Shown here one piece after another: positions 34,336-43,799 of a stretch of 64,000 bases of DNA. The stretch's first letter is position 1, and each line of letters starts with the position of its first letter. The notes under the pieces are model-generated. The model was not told the origin of the DNA, ran no database searches, and was given only the letters and a program-made list of their open reading frames with translations. A program made the translations under genes and the position numbers. Source of the DNA: Rhizobiales bacterium Y(2018) (GTDB lineage: Bacteria; Pseudomonadota; Alphaproteobacteria; Rhizobiales; Aestuariivirgaceae); the NCBI GenBank assembly GCA_005502925.1, contig SCPD01000012.1, positions 62,001 through 126,000 of the forward strand. Direction: 5' to 3'.

Positions 34336-35757
34336 ATGTTTCCAGCCAAGACATTCGCGGGCAGGAAGGTCGGGGTCTTTGGTCTCGCCCGCTCGGGCAC
34401 GGCCTGCGCCGAGGCCTTGCGCCTGGGCGGTGCCGAAGTCTTCGCCTGGGACGACCAGGCGCAATCGGTCGAGAAGGCGAAAGCAGACGGCCTGCCGGTC
34501 GGTGATCTCAAGGCGCTGGATTTCAAGACGCTCGATACGCTGGTCTTAAGCCCCGGCGTGCCGCTCACCCATCCGAAGCCGCATTGGACGGTCGAGAAGG
34601 CGAAGGCGGCCGGTATCGAAATCATCGGCGACACGGAAGTCTTCCAGCGTGAGCTCATGGGTTCCGGCGCCAAGCTCGTGGCGATCACCGGCACCAATGG
34701 CAAGTCGACGACGACGGCGCTCACCGGCCATCTCTTCCAATCGGCGGGCCGTGATGCCGATGTCGGCGGCAATATCGGCAAAGCGGTGTTCCTGCTGCGT
34801 CAGCCGGTCAAGGACCGCGTCTATGTGCTGGAGCTGTCGTCCTTCCAGATCGATCTGATGCCGAGCCTCAAGCCCGATGCCGGCATCCTCACCAATATCA
34901 CGCCCGACCATCTCGACCGGCATGGCACGATCGAGAACTATGTCGATGTCAAAGCGCGGATGTTCGCGCGCCAAGGGGCAGGGGACACCGCGATTGTCGG
35001 CGTCGATGAGAATTGGGGCGAGGACATCGTCAAATCGATGAAGACCGGCGCGCGCGTGGTCCCGGTTTCGGTCGAGCGCAAGCTTGCCGAAGGCCTGTCG
35101 GCGCCCGACGGAATTCTCACCGAACGCCGGGACGGCCGGGACATCGCGACGCTCGATCTGAAACAGTTGCCGGCGCTCAAAGGCCGGCACAATTGGCAGA
35201 ATGCCGCCATGGCCTATGCGGCGGGACGCGCCCTCGGACTCACGCTCGACGAGATCCGTCAGGGCCTGATGAGTTTCGGCGGCCTGGCACATCGCATGCA
35301 GGAGATCGGCCGTCTCGACGGCATCGCCTTCATCAACGACTCGAAGGCGACCAATGCCGATGCGGCGGCCAAGGCGCTCGCCTCCTTCGACGACATCTAC
35401 TGGATCGCCGGCGGCATCGCCAAGGCCGGCGGCATCACGCCACTGGCCTCGTTCTTCCCGAAGATCAAACGCGCTTATCTCATCGGCGAGGCGGCGGACG
35501 AGTTCGCCCGCACGATCGGCGACAGCGCTCCCTTCGTGAAGACCGGCACGCTCGACAAAGCGGTCGAGGCGGCGGCGCAAGATGCAGCGAAGGACGGCAA
35601 CAGGAATGCGGTGGTGCTGCTGTCGCCCGCCTGCGCGTCCTTCGATCATTATCCGAATTTCGAAGTAAGGGGGGATGCCTTCGGCAAAGCGGTGGCCGCT
35701 TTGCCAGGCATCCGGATGACCGCAAAGGGGAACGGACATGCTGATAAGCCGCAGTGA
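34336..35757 (+). CDS. murD: UDP-MurNAc-L-alanine--D-glutamate ligase
   Basis: 473 residues. Adds D-Glu to UDP-MurNAc-L-Ala. The N-terminal Rossmann-like domain starts KVGVFGLARSGTACAEALRL, with LSPGVPLTHP. The ATP-binding motif is VAITGTNGKSTTTALTGHLF, followed by VGGNIGKAVF, VLELSSFQIDLM, NITPDHLDRHGTIENY, INDSKATNADAAAKAL and WIAGGIAKAGG, and the C-terminal VLLSPACASFDHYPNFEVRG. All are classical MurD signatures. It overlaps ftsW by 20 bases. The length is slightly above E. coli MurD (438), as in other alphaproteobacteria. Confidence 0.96.
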   Translation: MFPAKTFAGRKVGVFGLARSGTACAEALRLGGAEVFAWDDQAQSVEKAKADGLPVGDLKALDFKTLDTLVLSPGVPLTHPKPHWTVEKAKAAGIEIIGDTEVFQRELMGSGAKLVAITGTNGKSTTTALTGHLFQSAGRDADVGGNIGKAVFLLRQPVKDRVYVLELSSFQIDLMPSLKPDAGILTNITPDHLDRHGTIENYVDVKARMFARQGAGDTAIVGVDENWGEDIVKSMKTGARVVPVSVERKLAEGLSAPDGILTERRDGRDIATLDLKQLPALKGRHNWQNAAMAYAAGRALGLTLDEIRQGLMSFGGLAHRMQEIGRLDGIAFINDSKATNADAAAKALASFDDIYWIAGGIAKAGGITPLASFFPKIKRAYLIGEAADEFARTIGDSAPFVKTGTLDKAVEAAAQDAAKDGNRNAVVLLSPACASFDHYPNFEVRGDAFGKAVAALPGIRMTAKGNGHADKPQ

Positions 35758-36886
35758 CCGGGGGCTCTTCGCCTCCTGGTGGTTCACCGTCGACCGTTTA
35801 CTCCTGAGCGCCGTGCTGCTGCTCATGGCGGCAGGCGTCCTGATCAGCATGGCGGCGAGCCCGCCGGTCGCGGCCAGGCTCGGTCTCGACAGCTTCCACT
35901 TCTTCCGCAACCAGCTCTTCTATCTCGGTATCGCGGTCGTCGTGCTGACCGCCACCAGCCTGCTCGAGCCGCTGCAGGCGCGCCGCGTCGCCTTCCTGGT
36001 CTTCTTCGGCTCGCTCGCCTTGATGGTCCTGGCGCTGTTCTATGGGCCTGAGATCAAAGGCGCCCATCGCTGGATCGATATCGGTCCGATCAATCTGCAA
36101 CCCTCCGAACTCGCCAAGCCGGGCTTCATCGTCATCGTGGCGTGGTTCCTCGCCGAGCAGACGCGCAAGCCCAGCATGCCGGGCCTGCCGATCGCGCTGC
36201 TCATGTGTGGCGCCTTTGTCGGCCTGCTCATCCTGCAGCCGGATTTCGGCCAGTCGGCGCTGGTGGTCATCACTTTCACCGCACTTCTCCTCATCTATGG
36301 CATTCCGTGGATCCTGGTCTTCGGCATCAGCGCTCTGGCGGTCGCCGGCGTATTTCTCGCCTATGAAGCGATCCCGCATGTCGCCTCGCGCATCGACCGT
36401 TTCCTCAATCCGGAGAAGGGCGATACGTTCCAGGTCGACACGGCGACGCAGGCCTTCCTGAATGGCGGCCTGTTCGGTGCCGGCCCTGGCGGTGGCGAGG
36501 CGAAGCAGATCCTGCCCGACGCCCATACCGACTTCACTTTCGCTGTGGTGGGCGAGGAATTCGGCTTCATCGCCTGCATGGGCCTGATCCTGCTCTTCGC
36601 CTTCATCGTCATCCGCATTCTCGGCCGTGCCAAAACGGAGCCCGATCCGTTCGCGGCGCTGTCGATGAGCGGGCTCGCGGTGATCTTCGGCCTGCAGGCC
36701 GTCATCAATATGGGCGTGAATGTCTCGCTGCTGCCGGCCAAGGGCATGACCCTGCCGTTCATCTCCTATGGCGGCTCGTCGCTCATCGGCATGGCTTTCG
36801 CCATGGGTCTCGTGCTCGCTTTCGCGCGCTCGCGGACGCTGGCGGTCGAGAGCGATCCCGCCTGGCAAGCGACGGCGGCGGCTTGA
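35738..36886 (+). CDS. ftsW: Peptidoglycan glycosyltransferase FtsW (SEDS family)
   Basis: 382 residues, about ten membrane segments. The septal glycan polymerase working with FtsI. SEDS signatures: HRWIDIGPINLQPSELAKPG, LLILQPDFGQSALVV, the periplasmic loop around ASRIDRFLNPEKGDTFQVDT, GGLFGAGPGGGEAKQILPDA, HTDFTFAVVGEEFGFIACM, and NMGVNVSLLPAKGMTLPFIS with YGGSSLIGMAFAMGL. The catalytic aspartate of the PSELAKP/HTDF set is present. It starts inside murD, and its stop overlaps an upstream TTG start option of murG. Confidence 0.95.
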   Translation: MLISRSDRGLFASWWFTVDRLLLSAVLLLMAAGVLISMAASPPVAARLGLDSFHFFRNQLFYLGIAVVVLTATSLLEPLQARRVAFLVFFGSLALMVLALFYGPEIKGAHRWIDIGPINLQPSELAKPGFIVIVAWFLAEQTRKPSMPGLPIALLMCGAFVGLLILQPDFGQSALVVITFTALLLIYGIPWILVFGISALAVAGVFLAYEAIPHVASRIDRFLNPEKGDTFQVDTATQAFLNGGLFGAGPGGGEAKQILPDAHTDFTFAVVGEEFGFIACMGLILLFAFIVIRILGRAKTEPDPFAALSMSGLAVIFGLQAVINMGVNVSLLPAKGMTLPFISYGGSSLIGMAFAMGLVLAFARSRTLAVESDPAWQATAAA

Positions 36887-36894
36887 GCAGTCCG

Positions 36895-38016
36895 ATGACG
36901 TCGCGGCTCATCGTCCTCGCCGCCGGCGGCACCGGCGGCCATCTCTTCCCGGCCCAGGCGCTCGCCGAGGCGCTGGTCAGGCGGGGCTACGCCATTCATC
37001 TGATGACGGATGAACGGGTGCGCGATTATGGGCGCGCCTTTCCCGCACTCGAAACCCATCTGGTACCGGCGGCGACGATCTCGCCGGGCAAGCCGCATCT
37101 GTTGCCGGGACAGCTCCTGCGCCTCTACAAGGGCTATCAGACGGCGCGCGGCGTTCTCGAGCGCCTGAAGCCCGCTGCCGTCGCGGGCTTCGGCGGCTAT
37201 CCGTCCTTTCCGCCGGTCATCGCCGCCTCGCGGCTCAAAATCCCGTCGCTGATCCATGACCAGAATGCGGTGATGGGGCGCGCCAACCGCGTGCTGTCGC
37301 GTTTCGCCGACGCGGTCGCCTCGTCCTTCCCGACGCTCGGCCGCCTGCCGGAGGCCTCCAAGGACAAACTGCGCTACACCGGCAATCCGGTGCGCGGCAT
37401 CGTGCTCGAAAAGCAGGGGGCGCCTTATCACTTCTCCGCCGCGGACGAGCCCTTCAATCTGCTGGTCTTCGGCGGCAGCCAGGGAGCCCGCTTCTTCGCC
37501 GAATTCATGCCGCAAGTGGTGAAACTCCTGCCCAAGGCGGTGCTGCGCCATCTCAAGATCGTGCAGCAGTGCCGGCCCGAGGATATCGAGCGGGTGAAGG
37601 CCGCTTACGGCACGCTCGATATCGTCTTCGAGCTCGCCTCGTTCTTCGCCGATATGCCGCAGCGTTTTGCCGATGCGCAGCTCATCGTCTGCCGCTCTGG
37701 CGCCTCGACCATCGCCGAACTCGGCGTCATCGGCAGGCCGGCGGTCATGGTGCCGCTGCCGCATGCCCTCGACAACGACCAACTCCATAATGCGAAATTT
37801 TTCGCCGGAAAGGGCGGCGGCTGGGTGCGTCCACAGGCCGAATTGGAGCCGCAAGAATTCGCTGCATTCCTGACCCGGCTCAGGTATCAAGACGCCGAAC
37901 TGGCCGGGGCGGCGCGAGCTGCCCTGGCGCTAGGCATGCCGGACGCCGCCGAACGCCTCGCCGATCTGGTCGAGGACCTGGCCGCCCGCGCAACCATGGA
38001 GACGATACAGAAATGA
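36895..38016 (+). CDS. murG: UDP-GlcNAc--lipid I GlcNAc-transferase
   Basis: 373 residues from ATG 36895. Converts lipid I to lipid II on the cytosolic face of the membrane. Motifs: [60 protein letters not shown], the donor-binding [15 protein letters not shown], and [20 protein letters not shown] with [19 protein letters not shown] at 36883, overlapping the ftsW stop by four bases, is an alternative start that would add four residues; it keeps the operon-overlap pattern, so both remain possible. The stop overlaps the murC start (ATGA). Confidence 0.96.
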   Translation: MTSRLIVLAAGGTGGHLFPAQALAEALVRRGYAIHLMTDERVRDYGRAFPALETHLVPAATISPGKPHLLPGQLLRLYKGYQTARGVLERLKPAAVAGFGGYPSFPPVIAASRLKIPSLIHDQNAVMGRANRVLSRFADAVASSFPTLGRLPEASKDKLRYTGNPVRGIVLEKQGAPYHFSAADEPFNLLVFGGSQGARFFAEFMPQVVKLLPKAVLRHLKIVQQCRPEDIERVKAAYGTLDIVFELASFFADMPQRFADAQLIVCRSGASTIAELGVIGRPAVMVPLPHALDNDQLHNAKFFAGKGGGWVRPQAELEPQEFAAFLTRLRYQDAELAGAARAALALGMPDAAERLADLVEDLAARATMETIQK

Positions 38017-39434
38017 AACTTCCGCGCGACGTCGGACCGATCCATTTCATTGGGATTGGGGGCATCGGCATGAGCGGTATCGCCGAGGTGATGGCGACGC
38101 TCGGCTATAAGGTGCAAGGCTCCGACCTCACCGACAATTACAATACCGCGCGCTTGCGCAAGAACGGCATCGCCGTGTCGATCGGCCATGACGCCGCCAA
38201 TCTGGGCGAGGCGCAGGTGGTGGTCGTCTCATCTGCCGTGAAGCCGGAAAACCCCGAGCTCGTCGAGGCGCGCCGGCGCTTCCTGCCGATCGTGCGCCGC
38301 GCCGAGATGCTGGCCGAGCTGATGCGTTTCAAATCCTGCGTGGCGGTGGGCGGCACGCATGGCAAGACGACGACGACCTCGCTGGTCGCGGCGCTGCTCG
38401 ATTCCGGCGGCCTCGATCCGACCGTCATCAATGGCGGCATCATCAACGCCTATGGCACCAATGCCAGGCTCGGCAAGGGCGACTGGATGGTGGTCGAGTC
38501 GGACGAATCCGACGGCACCTTCGTGAAGCTCCCGGCCGATGTGGTGATCGTCACCAATATCGATCCCGAGCATCTCGACCACTATGGCTCCTTCGACAAG
38601 GCGAAGGAGGCATTTCTCGCTTTCGTCGAGAACATTCCGTTCTACGGCTTCGCCGTGATGTGCATCGATCATCCGGAAGTGCAGGCGCTGATCGGGCGGG
38701 TACGTGACCGCCGCATCATCACCTATGGGCGCAGCCCGCAGGCCGATATCCGCCTCGTCGATACGCATTACAGCAATGGCGAGATGAAGTTCTCGGTCAG
38801 GGTGACCGACCGTCGCAATTCCTCCGTCCATGACGTCACTGATCTGAGTCTCTCGATGCCGGGCGATCACAATGCGCTCAATGCCACGTCAGCCTTCGCG
38901 GTGGCGCGCGAACTCGGCATAAGCGACGACAAGATCCGCGCGGGCTTCAAGAGCTTCGCCGGCGTCAAGCGCCGCTTCACCCGTACCGGCGAGCATGATG
39001 GCGTGGCGGTGTTCGACGATTACGGCCACCACCCGGTCGAGATCGCGGCGGTGCTGCGCGCGGCGCGCGGCGTCACGCAAGGCAAGGTCGTCGCGGTGAT
39101 GCAGCCGCATCGCTATACCAGGCTCTCCTCGCTGTTTCAGGAATTCTGCTCGTGCTTCAACGATGCCGACACGGTCGTCGTGGCGCCGGTCTATTCGGCG
39201 GGCGAAGCGCCGATCGACGGGGCGAGCCATGATGCGCTCGCCGACGGCCTGCGCGCGCGCGGCCACCGCAACGTGCACAAGATCGACGCGCCCGAGCAAT
39301 TGCCGGATCTGGTGAAGTCGCTGGTGAAGCCCGGCGACATCGTGGTCTGCCTCGGCGCCGGCACGATCACCCAATGGGCTTATGCCTTGCCGGGTCAGCT
39401 CGCCGCCCTCGACGGCAAAGCCGGAGCGGCATGA
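38013..39434 (+). CDS. murC: UDP-N-acetylmuramate--L-alanine ligase
   Basis: 473 residues, start overlapping murG by four bases. Adds the first amino acid of the stem peptide. Motifs: [20 protein letters not shown] (nucleotide-sugar binding), ATP loop [97 protein letters not shown] and the C-terminal [13 protein letters not shown]. All are family hallmarks. It is directly coupled to murB (ATGATG at the junction). Confidence 0.96.
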   Translation: MKLPRDVGPIHFIGIGGIGMSGIAEVMATLGYKVQGSDLTDNYNTARLRKNGIAVSIGHDAANLGEAQVVVVSSAVKPENPELVEARRRFLPIVRRAEMLAELMRFKSCVAVGGTHGKTTTTSLVAALLDSGGLDPTVINGGIINAYGTNARLGKGDWMVVESDESDGTFVKLPADVVIVTNIDPEHLDHYGSFDKAKEAFLAFVENIPFYGFAVMCIDHPEVQALIGRVRDRRIITYGRSPQADIRLVDTHYSNGEMKFSVRVTDRRNSSVHDVTDLSLSMPGDHNALNATSAFAVARELGISDDKIRAGFKSFAGVKRRFTRTGEHDGVAVFDDYGHHPVEIAAVLRAARGVTQGKVVAVMQPHRYTRLSSLFQEFCSCFNDADTVVVAPVYSAGEAPIDGASHDALADGLRARGHRNVHKIDAPEQLPDLVKSLVKPGDIVVCLGAGTITQWAYALPGQLAALDGKAGAA

Positions 39435-40360
39435 TGGCGAAACTCGATGGGGAAAAACTGCTGGCCCGGCTGCCCAAGCCGCGCGGCAGGATCGAAGCCA
39501 ATGCGCCGCTCGCCGATCTGACCTGGTTCCGGGTCGGCGGTCCGGCGGAAGTGCTGTTCACGCCGGCGGACGAGGACGACCTCGCTTTGATGCTGAAGGC
39601 GACACCCGCCGACGTGCCGGTCTATGTGATCGGCGTCGGCTCCAACCTCCTGGTGCGCGATGGCGGCGTGCCCGGCATGGTCATCAGGCTCGGCAAGGGG
39701 TTTGGCGAAACGACGCTCGAGCCGGGGCACCGGATCAGGACCGGAACGGCCGTACCCGACGTCAGGGTGGCCCGCTTCGCCCTCGATCATAGTATCGGAG
39801 AATTAACCTTTCTGAGAGGTATACCCGGCACGATTGGCGGCGCGCTTCGGATGAATGGTGGAGCCTATGGTCGCGAGACCAAGGACGTTCTTCTAGAGGC
39901 GCGGGCCGTTGACCGGAGGGGATCGCTTCACGTGCTGTCGAATGCCGACATGCAGTATACGTACCGTCATTGCGGTGCGCCGGAGGACTTCATCTTCACG
40001 CAAGCGCTTCTACAGGGTGCTGCGGGAGAGAAGGACGAGATCGCGCGCGCCATGAACGAAGTGACGGAGCGGCGCGAGGCGACGCAGCCGATCAAGAGCC
40101 GCACCGGCGGCTCGACCTTCAAGAATCCGCCCGGGCACAAATCCTGGCAGCTGATCGACCAGGCGGGCCTCCGGGGCTTCGCCATCGGTCCGGCGAAAGT
40201 CTCCGAACTCCATTGCAATTTCCTCATCAATGAAGGCGGTGCCACCGCCGCCCAGATCGAGGAACTCGGCGAAACCATAAGGCAACGCGTGAAGACGACA
40301 TCCGGCATCGAGCTCGATTGGGAAATCAAGCGCATCGGCATTCCGGCGGAGGGCGCGTGA
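39431..40360 (+). CDS. murB: UDP-N-acetylenolpyruvoylglucosamine reductase
   Basis: 309 residues from ATG 39431 (a second ATG follows at once at 39434). FAD- and NADPH-dependent reduction of enolpyruvyl-UDP-GlcNAc to UDP-MurNAc. Motifs: [38 protein letters not shown] (FAD binding), [50 protein letters not shown] with the proton-donor serine, and [14 protein letters not shown]. It is a type I/II-like short MurB of normal length. An in-frame extension to 39374 lies inside murC and is not coding. It overlaps ddl by one base. Confidence 0.95.
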   Translation: MMAKLDGEKLLARLPKPRGRIEANAPLADLTWFRVGGPAEVLFTPADEDDLALMLKATPADVPVYVIGVGSNLLVRDGGVPGMVIRLGKGFGETTLEPGHRIRTGTAVPDVRVARFALDHSIGELTFLRGIPGTIGGALRMNGGAYGRETKDVLLEARAVDRRGSLHVLSNADMQYTYRHCGAPEDFIFTQALLQGAAGEKDEIARAMNEVTERREATQPIKSRTGGSTFKNPPGHKSWQLIDQAGLRGFAIGPAKVSELHCNFLINEGGATAAQIEELGETIRQRVKTTSGIELDWEIKRIGIPAEGA

Positions 40361-41298
40361 TGCCTGTGCGCGATCCGAAATTCACCCATGTCGCCGTCCT
40401 GATGGGCGGCTGGTCGGCCGAGCGCGAAGTCTCGCTCTCGACCGGCGAGGGCTGCGCCGATGCGCTGCGCCGCGCCGGCTTCCAGGTCACGCCGATCGAT
40501 GTGAAGCGCAATATCGCGGAGGTTCTCGCCGATCTGAACCCCGATGTCGCCTTCAACGCGCTGCACGGCAAATGGGGCGAGGATGGCTGCATGGCGGCGA
40601 TCCTCGAAACCATGGAAATTCCCTATACGCATTCTGGTGTGCGTGCCTCGGCCATCGCGATGGACAAGGTGAAGTCGAAGATCCTGTTCGCCGCCGCCGG
40701 CGTTCCGGTCGCCGAAAGCCGCGTCGTCGATCTCGAATTGGCCGCTACACAGCATCCTTTGCCGTTGCCCTATGTGCTGAAGCCGCAGGCGCAAGGTTCG
40801 AGCGTCGGCGTCCATATCGTCGATCACAGCTCCAATGGCCCTGCCGCGATGATCCTCGAAGAGCGTGAGCTGTTCGGCGACCAGGTGCTGGCGGAACGTT
40901 TCATTCCCGGCAAGGAGCTCACTTGCGCGGTGATGGGCGATGTCGCCCTCGGCGTCATCGACATCCTGCCGGCGGTCGGCTTCTATGACTACAAGGCGAA
41001 ATATGCGCCAGGTGGCTCGGTCCATGTGCTGCCGGCGGAGATCCCGCGCGATGTCTATCGCAAGGTGCAGCAATATGCGCTGGCCGCCCATCAGGCGCTT
41101 GGCTGCAAGGGCGTGAGCCGGGCGGACTTCCGCTATGACGACACGCCGGGCAGCGACGGCGAACTGATCCTCCTCGAGGTCAATACCCAGCCGGGCATGA
41201 CGGGCACATCGCTCGTGCCTGAGCTCGCGGCGCATGCCGGACACACTTACGAGGATCTGGTGACCTGGATGGTCAATGACGCCTCGGTGAACAGATGA
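40360..41298 (+). CDS. ddl: D-alanine--D-alanine ligase
   Basis: 312 residues from ATG 40360, overlapping the murB stop (TGATG). Makes the D-Ala-D-Ala dipeptide used by MurF. ATP-grasp enzyme with VAVLMGGWSAEREVSLSTGE, FNALHGKWGEDGCMAAILE, YTHSGVRASAIAMDKVKSK, LKPQAQGSSVGVHIV, LAERFIPGKELTCAVMG, YDYKAKYAPGGS, and ILLEVNTQPGMTGTSLVPE. The serine/tyrosine/arginine active-site set of D-Ala-specific ligases is present, with Y-K at YDYKAKY. It overlaps ftsQ by four bases. Confidence 0.95.
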   Translation: MPVRDPKFTHVAVLMGGWSAEREVSLSTGEGCADALRRAGFQVTPIDVKRNIAEVLADLNPDVAFNALHGKWGEDGCMAAILETMEIPYTHSGVRASAIAMDKVKSKILFAAAGVPVAESRVVDLELAATQHPLPLPYVLKPQAQGSSVGVHIVDHSSNGPAAMILEERELFGDQVLAERFIPGKELTCAVMGDVALGVIDILPAVGFYDYKAKYAPGGSVHVLPAEIPRDVYRKVQQYALAAHQALGCKGVSRADFRYDDTPGSDGELILLEVNTQPGMTGTSLVPELAAHAGHTYEDLVTWMVNDASVNR

Positions 41299-42155
41299 GA
41301 CCCGCACAGGAAATCCGCCGCCGCGCGTTCCAGTTCTTCCGCCGGCTGCCGCCCAAGGGGCCGAGCTTCCGGACGCGTTTCATCGCCAGGGCCGGGGCCT
41401 GCACGCTGCTGTTCGGATCGATCCTCCACGGCCTCGTCATCGGCGGCCATCTCGATTATGACGGCAGCCCGTGGCGCAAGCTTCCGGGCCAGATCGCGAG
41501 CTCGCTCGGCTTCGCCGCCGACGATATCCGCATCACCGGTCTCGTCCATCAGGAACCGGAAACGCTGCTCAACGCGCTGGGCGTCCAGCCCGGCGGCTCG
41601 CTGGTCGGCTTCGATGCGGCCAGGGCGCGCTCGCTCCTCGAAAACCTCGACTGGGTCGCCTCGGCGCGGGTGATGCGCAAATATCCCAACCGGCTCGACA
41701 TCGTCGTCAGCGAGCGACAGCCTTTCGCCATCTGGCAGCGCGACGGCGCGCATTATGTGATCGATCAGACCGGCACCGCGATGAGCACGCTCGATCCGCG
41801 CCGGCTCGCCTCGCTGCTGCTCGTCACCGGCGAAGGCGCCCATCGCGCCGCCGCCGAGCTGGTGGGCCAGCTCGATCAGGTGCCCAAGGTGAAGCGGCAT
41901 GTGACGGCCGCTGCGCGCGTCGGCGAGCGACGCTGGACGCTCTATCTCGACAATGGCATCACGGTTGCGCTGCCTGAAAAGGACGCGGCCAAGGCGCTCG
42001 AAACGCTTGCCGCACTCGACCGCAGCCAGAAGCTCCTGAGCAAAGGCGTCAAGTCGATCGATCTCAGGCTTCCGAATGAAATGATCGTCGAGCTGCCGGA
42101 AGCGGTCGCGCCTGAAAAAGATATTAAGAACTTCAAGGTAAGCCAGCAGCAGTAG
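41295..42155 (+). CDS. ftsQ: Cell division protein FtsQ
   Basis: 286 residues. Bitopic divisome protein of the FtsQLB complex. Cytosolic N-terminus rich in Arg/Pro, one membrane segment (~residues 35-57, ACTLLFGSILHGLVIGG), then a POTRA domain (DDIRITGLVHQEPETLLNAL, SLVGFDAARARSLLENLDWV, ARVMRKYPNRLDIVVSERQPF) and the FtsQ beta domain (AIWQRDGAHYVIDQTGTAM, VKSIDLRLPNEMIVELPE). The order and length are typical of rhizobial FtsQ. The start overlaps ddl (ATGA); ftsA begins 31 bases after the stop. Confidence 0.93.
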   Translation: MRPAQEIRRRAFQFFRRLPPKGPSFRTRFIARAGACTLLFGSILHGLVIGGHLDYDGSPWRKLPGQIASSLGFAADDIRITGLVHQEPETLLNALGVQPGGSLVGFDAARARSLLENLDWVASARVMRKYPNRLDIVVSERQPFAIWQRDGAHYVIDQTGTAMSTLDPRRLASLLLVTGEGAHRAAAELVGQLDQVPKVKRHVTAAARVGERRWTLYLDNGITVALPEKDAAKALETLAALDRSQKLLSKGVKSIDLRLPNEMIVELPEAVAPEKDIKNFKVSQQQ

Positions 42156-42186
42156 TTTTGTCCGTGCGTGGGGAAGGGACTTTTGC

Positions 42187-43509
42187 ATGACCGTCATTGA
42201 ATTGCCTGTGAAGGGAGATGCAAAGCCCCCGGTTGCCGCCAAGGGCAGCGTCGTCGCAGCCCTCGATATCGGCGCCACCAAGATCAGCTGCCTCATCGGC
42301 GAAGTGGTGAGCCAGAACCGGCGCAGCGCCGACGGCAAGGAAGCTGCAGCACTGCGTGTGCTCGGCTTCGGTTGCCAGGCCTCGCGCGGCACCCGCAATG
42401 GCGCCATCGTCGATCTCGACCAGGCCGAGCGCGCCATAAGGCTCGCCGTCGATGCTGCCGAGAAGATGGCGAAGCGCACCATCACCTCCGTTTTCGTCAA
42501 CGTGGCGGGAGGCCGGCCGCAATCCAATTCCTACGCGGCGTCGATCCAGACCGAGACGGGCCAGGTCAGCCCTGGCGATGTCGAAGCGGCAACTCGCGCG
42601 GCGCTGGCACAGGGCCACCAGCCGGGCCGGCGCACGCTCCACACGGCGTTGGCGCAGTTCCATCTCGATGATGCCCGCGGCGTCATGGAGCCCGTCGGCA
42701 TGTTCGGCACGACGCTCACCGCCGAAGTCAATGTCGTCTCGGCCGAGCCCGCCGCCTTGCGCAATCTGGCGCTGGTGATCGAGCGCTGTCACCTCTCGGT
42801 CGCCGATTATGTCGTCGCCCCATATGCCGCGTCGCGTTCGGTCCTCGCCGAGGACGAGATCAAGCTTGGTGTCACGCTCATCGACATGGGCGGCTCCACC
42901 ACCGGGGTCGCCTCCTTCCATGACGGGCATCTGGTCTTCGCCGATGTCATCCCGGTCGGCGGCATGCACATCACCCACGACATCGCGCGCGGGCTCTCGA
43001 CCACCATTGCCCATGCCGAGCGCATGAAGACACTGTGGGGGAGCGCCATGGCGACGGTGCTCGACGATCGCGAGACGGTGGCGGTGCCGCTGCTGGGCGA
43101 GCGCGGCGTCGACACGATCTATCATGCGCCTAAATCCATGCTGACCGGCATCATCAAGCCCAGGCTCGAAGAGATCCTCGAAATGGTGCGCGACCGCCTC
43201 GACAAGGCGAGCTTCGCCAAGCTTGCCGGCAGCCGGGTGGTACTGACCGGGGGCGGGAGCGAGCTGACGGGCGCGCGCGAGATCGCCGCCCAGTGGCTCA
43301 ACCGACAGATCCGGCTGGGCGCCCCCCTGCCGGTCGCCGGCATGCCGGAGGCGGCGCGGTCGCCCGCTTTCGCCACTGCCTATGGGCTGCTCAACTACGC
43401 GCTCAAACCCGACATCCATCATGCCGCGGCCATCGCCCGCCAGGCCATGAAGGAGGCCGAAGCGGGCTACCTGCGCCGGGTCGGCAAGTGGATCGCCGAT
43501 AGTTTCTAA
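42187..43509 (+). CDS. ftsA: Cell division protein FtsA
   Basis: 440 residues. Actin-like ATPase that tethers FtsZ to the membrane and recruits the divisome. Motifs: VVAALDIGATKISCLIGEVV (phosphate 1), the 1C domain with VFVNVAGGRPQSNSYAA, VTLIDMGGSTTGVASFHDGH (phosphate 2), and VVLTGGGSELTGAREIAAQW (adenosine motif). The C-terminus GYLRRVGKWIADSF is the conserved amphipathic membrane-targeting helix. It is followed by a terminator-like hairpin, so the upstream dcw transcript may end here, with ftsZ having its own promoter. Confidence 0.95.
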   Translation: MTVIELPVKGDAKPPVAAKGSVVAALDIGATKISCLIGEVVSQNRRSADGKEAAALRVLGFGCQASRGTRNGAIVDLDQAERAIRLAVDAAEKMAKRTITSVFVNVAGGRPQSNSYAASIQTETGQVSPGDVEAATRAALAQGHQPGRRTLHTALAQFHLDDARGVMEPVGMFGTTLTAEVNVVSAEPAALRNLALVIERCHLSVADYVVAPYAASRSVLAEDEIKLGVTLIDMGGSTTGVASFHDGHLVFADVIPVGGMHITHDIARGLSTTIAHAERMKTLWGSAMATVLDDRETVAVPLLGERGVDTIYHAPKSMLTGIIKPRLEEILEMVRDRLDKASFAKLAGSRVVLTGGGSELTGAREIAAQWLNRQIRLGAPLPVAGMPEAARSPAFATAYGLLNYALKPDIHHAAAIARQAMKEAEAGYLRRVGKWIADSF

Positions 43510-43532
43510 ACGTAACTTTTGAATCCGGTTCG

Positions 43533-43563
43533 AAGGCGTCCCTCAGAGTGGGGCGCCTTTTGC
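43533..43563 (+). terminator. Rho-independent terminator between ftsA and ftsZ
   Basis: AAGGCGTCCC (43533-43542) pairs with GGGGCGCCTT (43550-43559) over ten positions (one G-T) around a seven-base loop, followed by TTTGCTATT. It lies 24 bases after the ftsA stop and separates ftsZ from the upstream genes. Confidence 0.75.
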
Positions 43564-43586
43564 TATTCGTGTGACAAATCCATTTT

Positions 43587-43765
43587 GATTCAATGGTTTG
43601 CTGAGTCTTCTTGAGAAGAAGATTCAACTTCCACGCGGCAAGTGTGCCGCCAATGGTCAAGGAAATACCCTTCCCATGCCCCGTTCTGAGTCAATTTTGA
43701 TTCAAATAAATATGGGGTGGTTAGCGTTTGTTAACCATTTGTTATTGAATGGGTAAGAAAGATTC
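43587..43765 (+). promoter_or_regulatory. Cell-cycle-type ftsZ promoter region: GANTC cluster and CtrA-like site
   Basis: GANTC (CcrM methylation) sites lie at 43587, 43603, 43621, 43688, 43699 and 43761, and one more at 43521 before the terminator. The 12-mer ATTTTGATTCAA occurs twice (43582, 43694). TTAACCAT at 43731-43738, with TTAG ten bases upstream of it, matches the CtrA recognition half. In Caulobacter, ftsZ is controlled by CtrA and GANTC methylation. The same here is inferred. Confidence 0.65.
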
Positions 43766-43799
43766 CCACTGGGGAAAACTTCACTTCCAGGTGCTTCAC

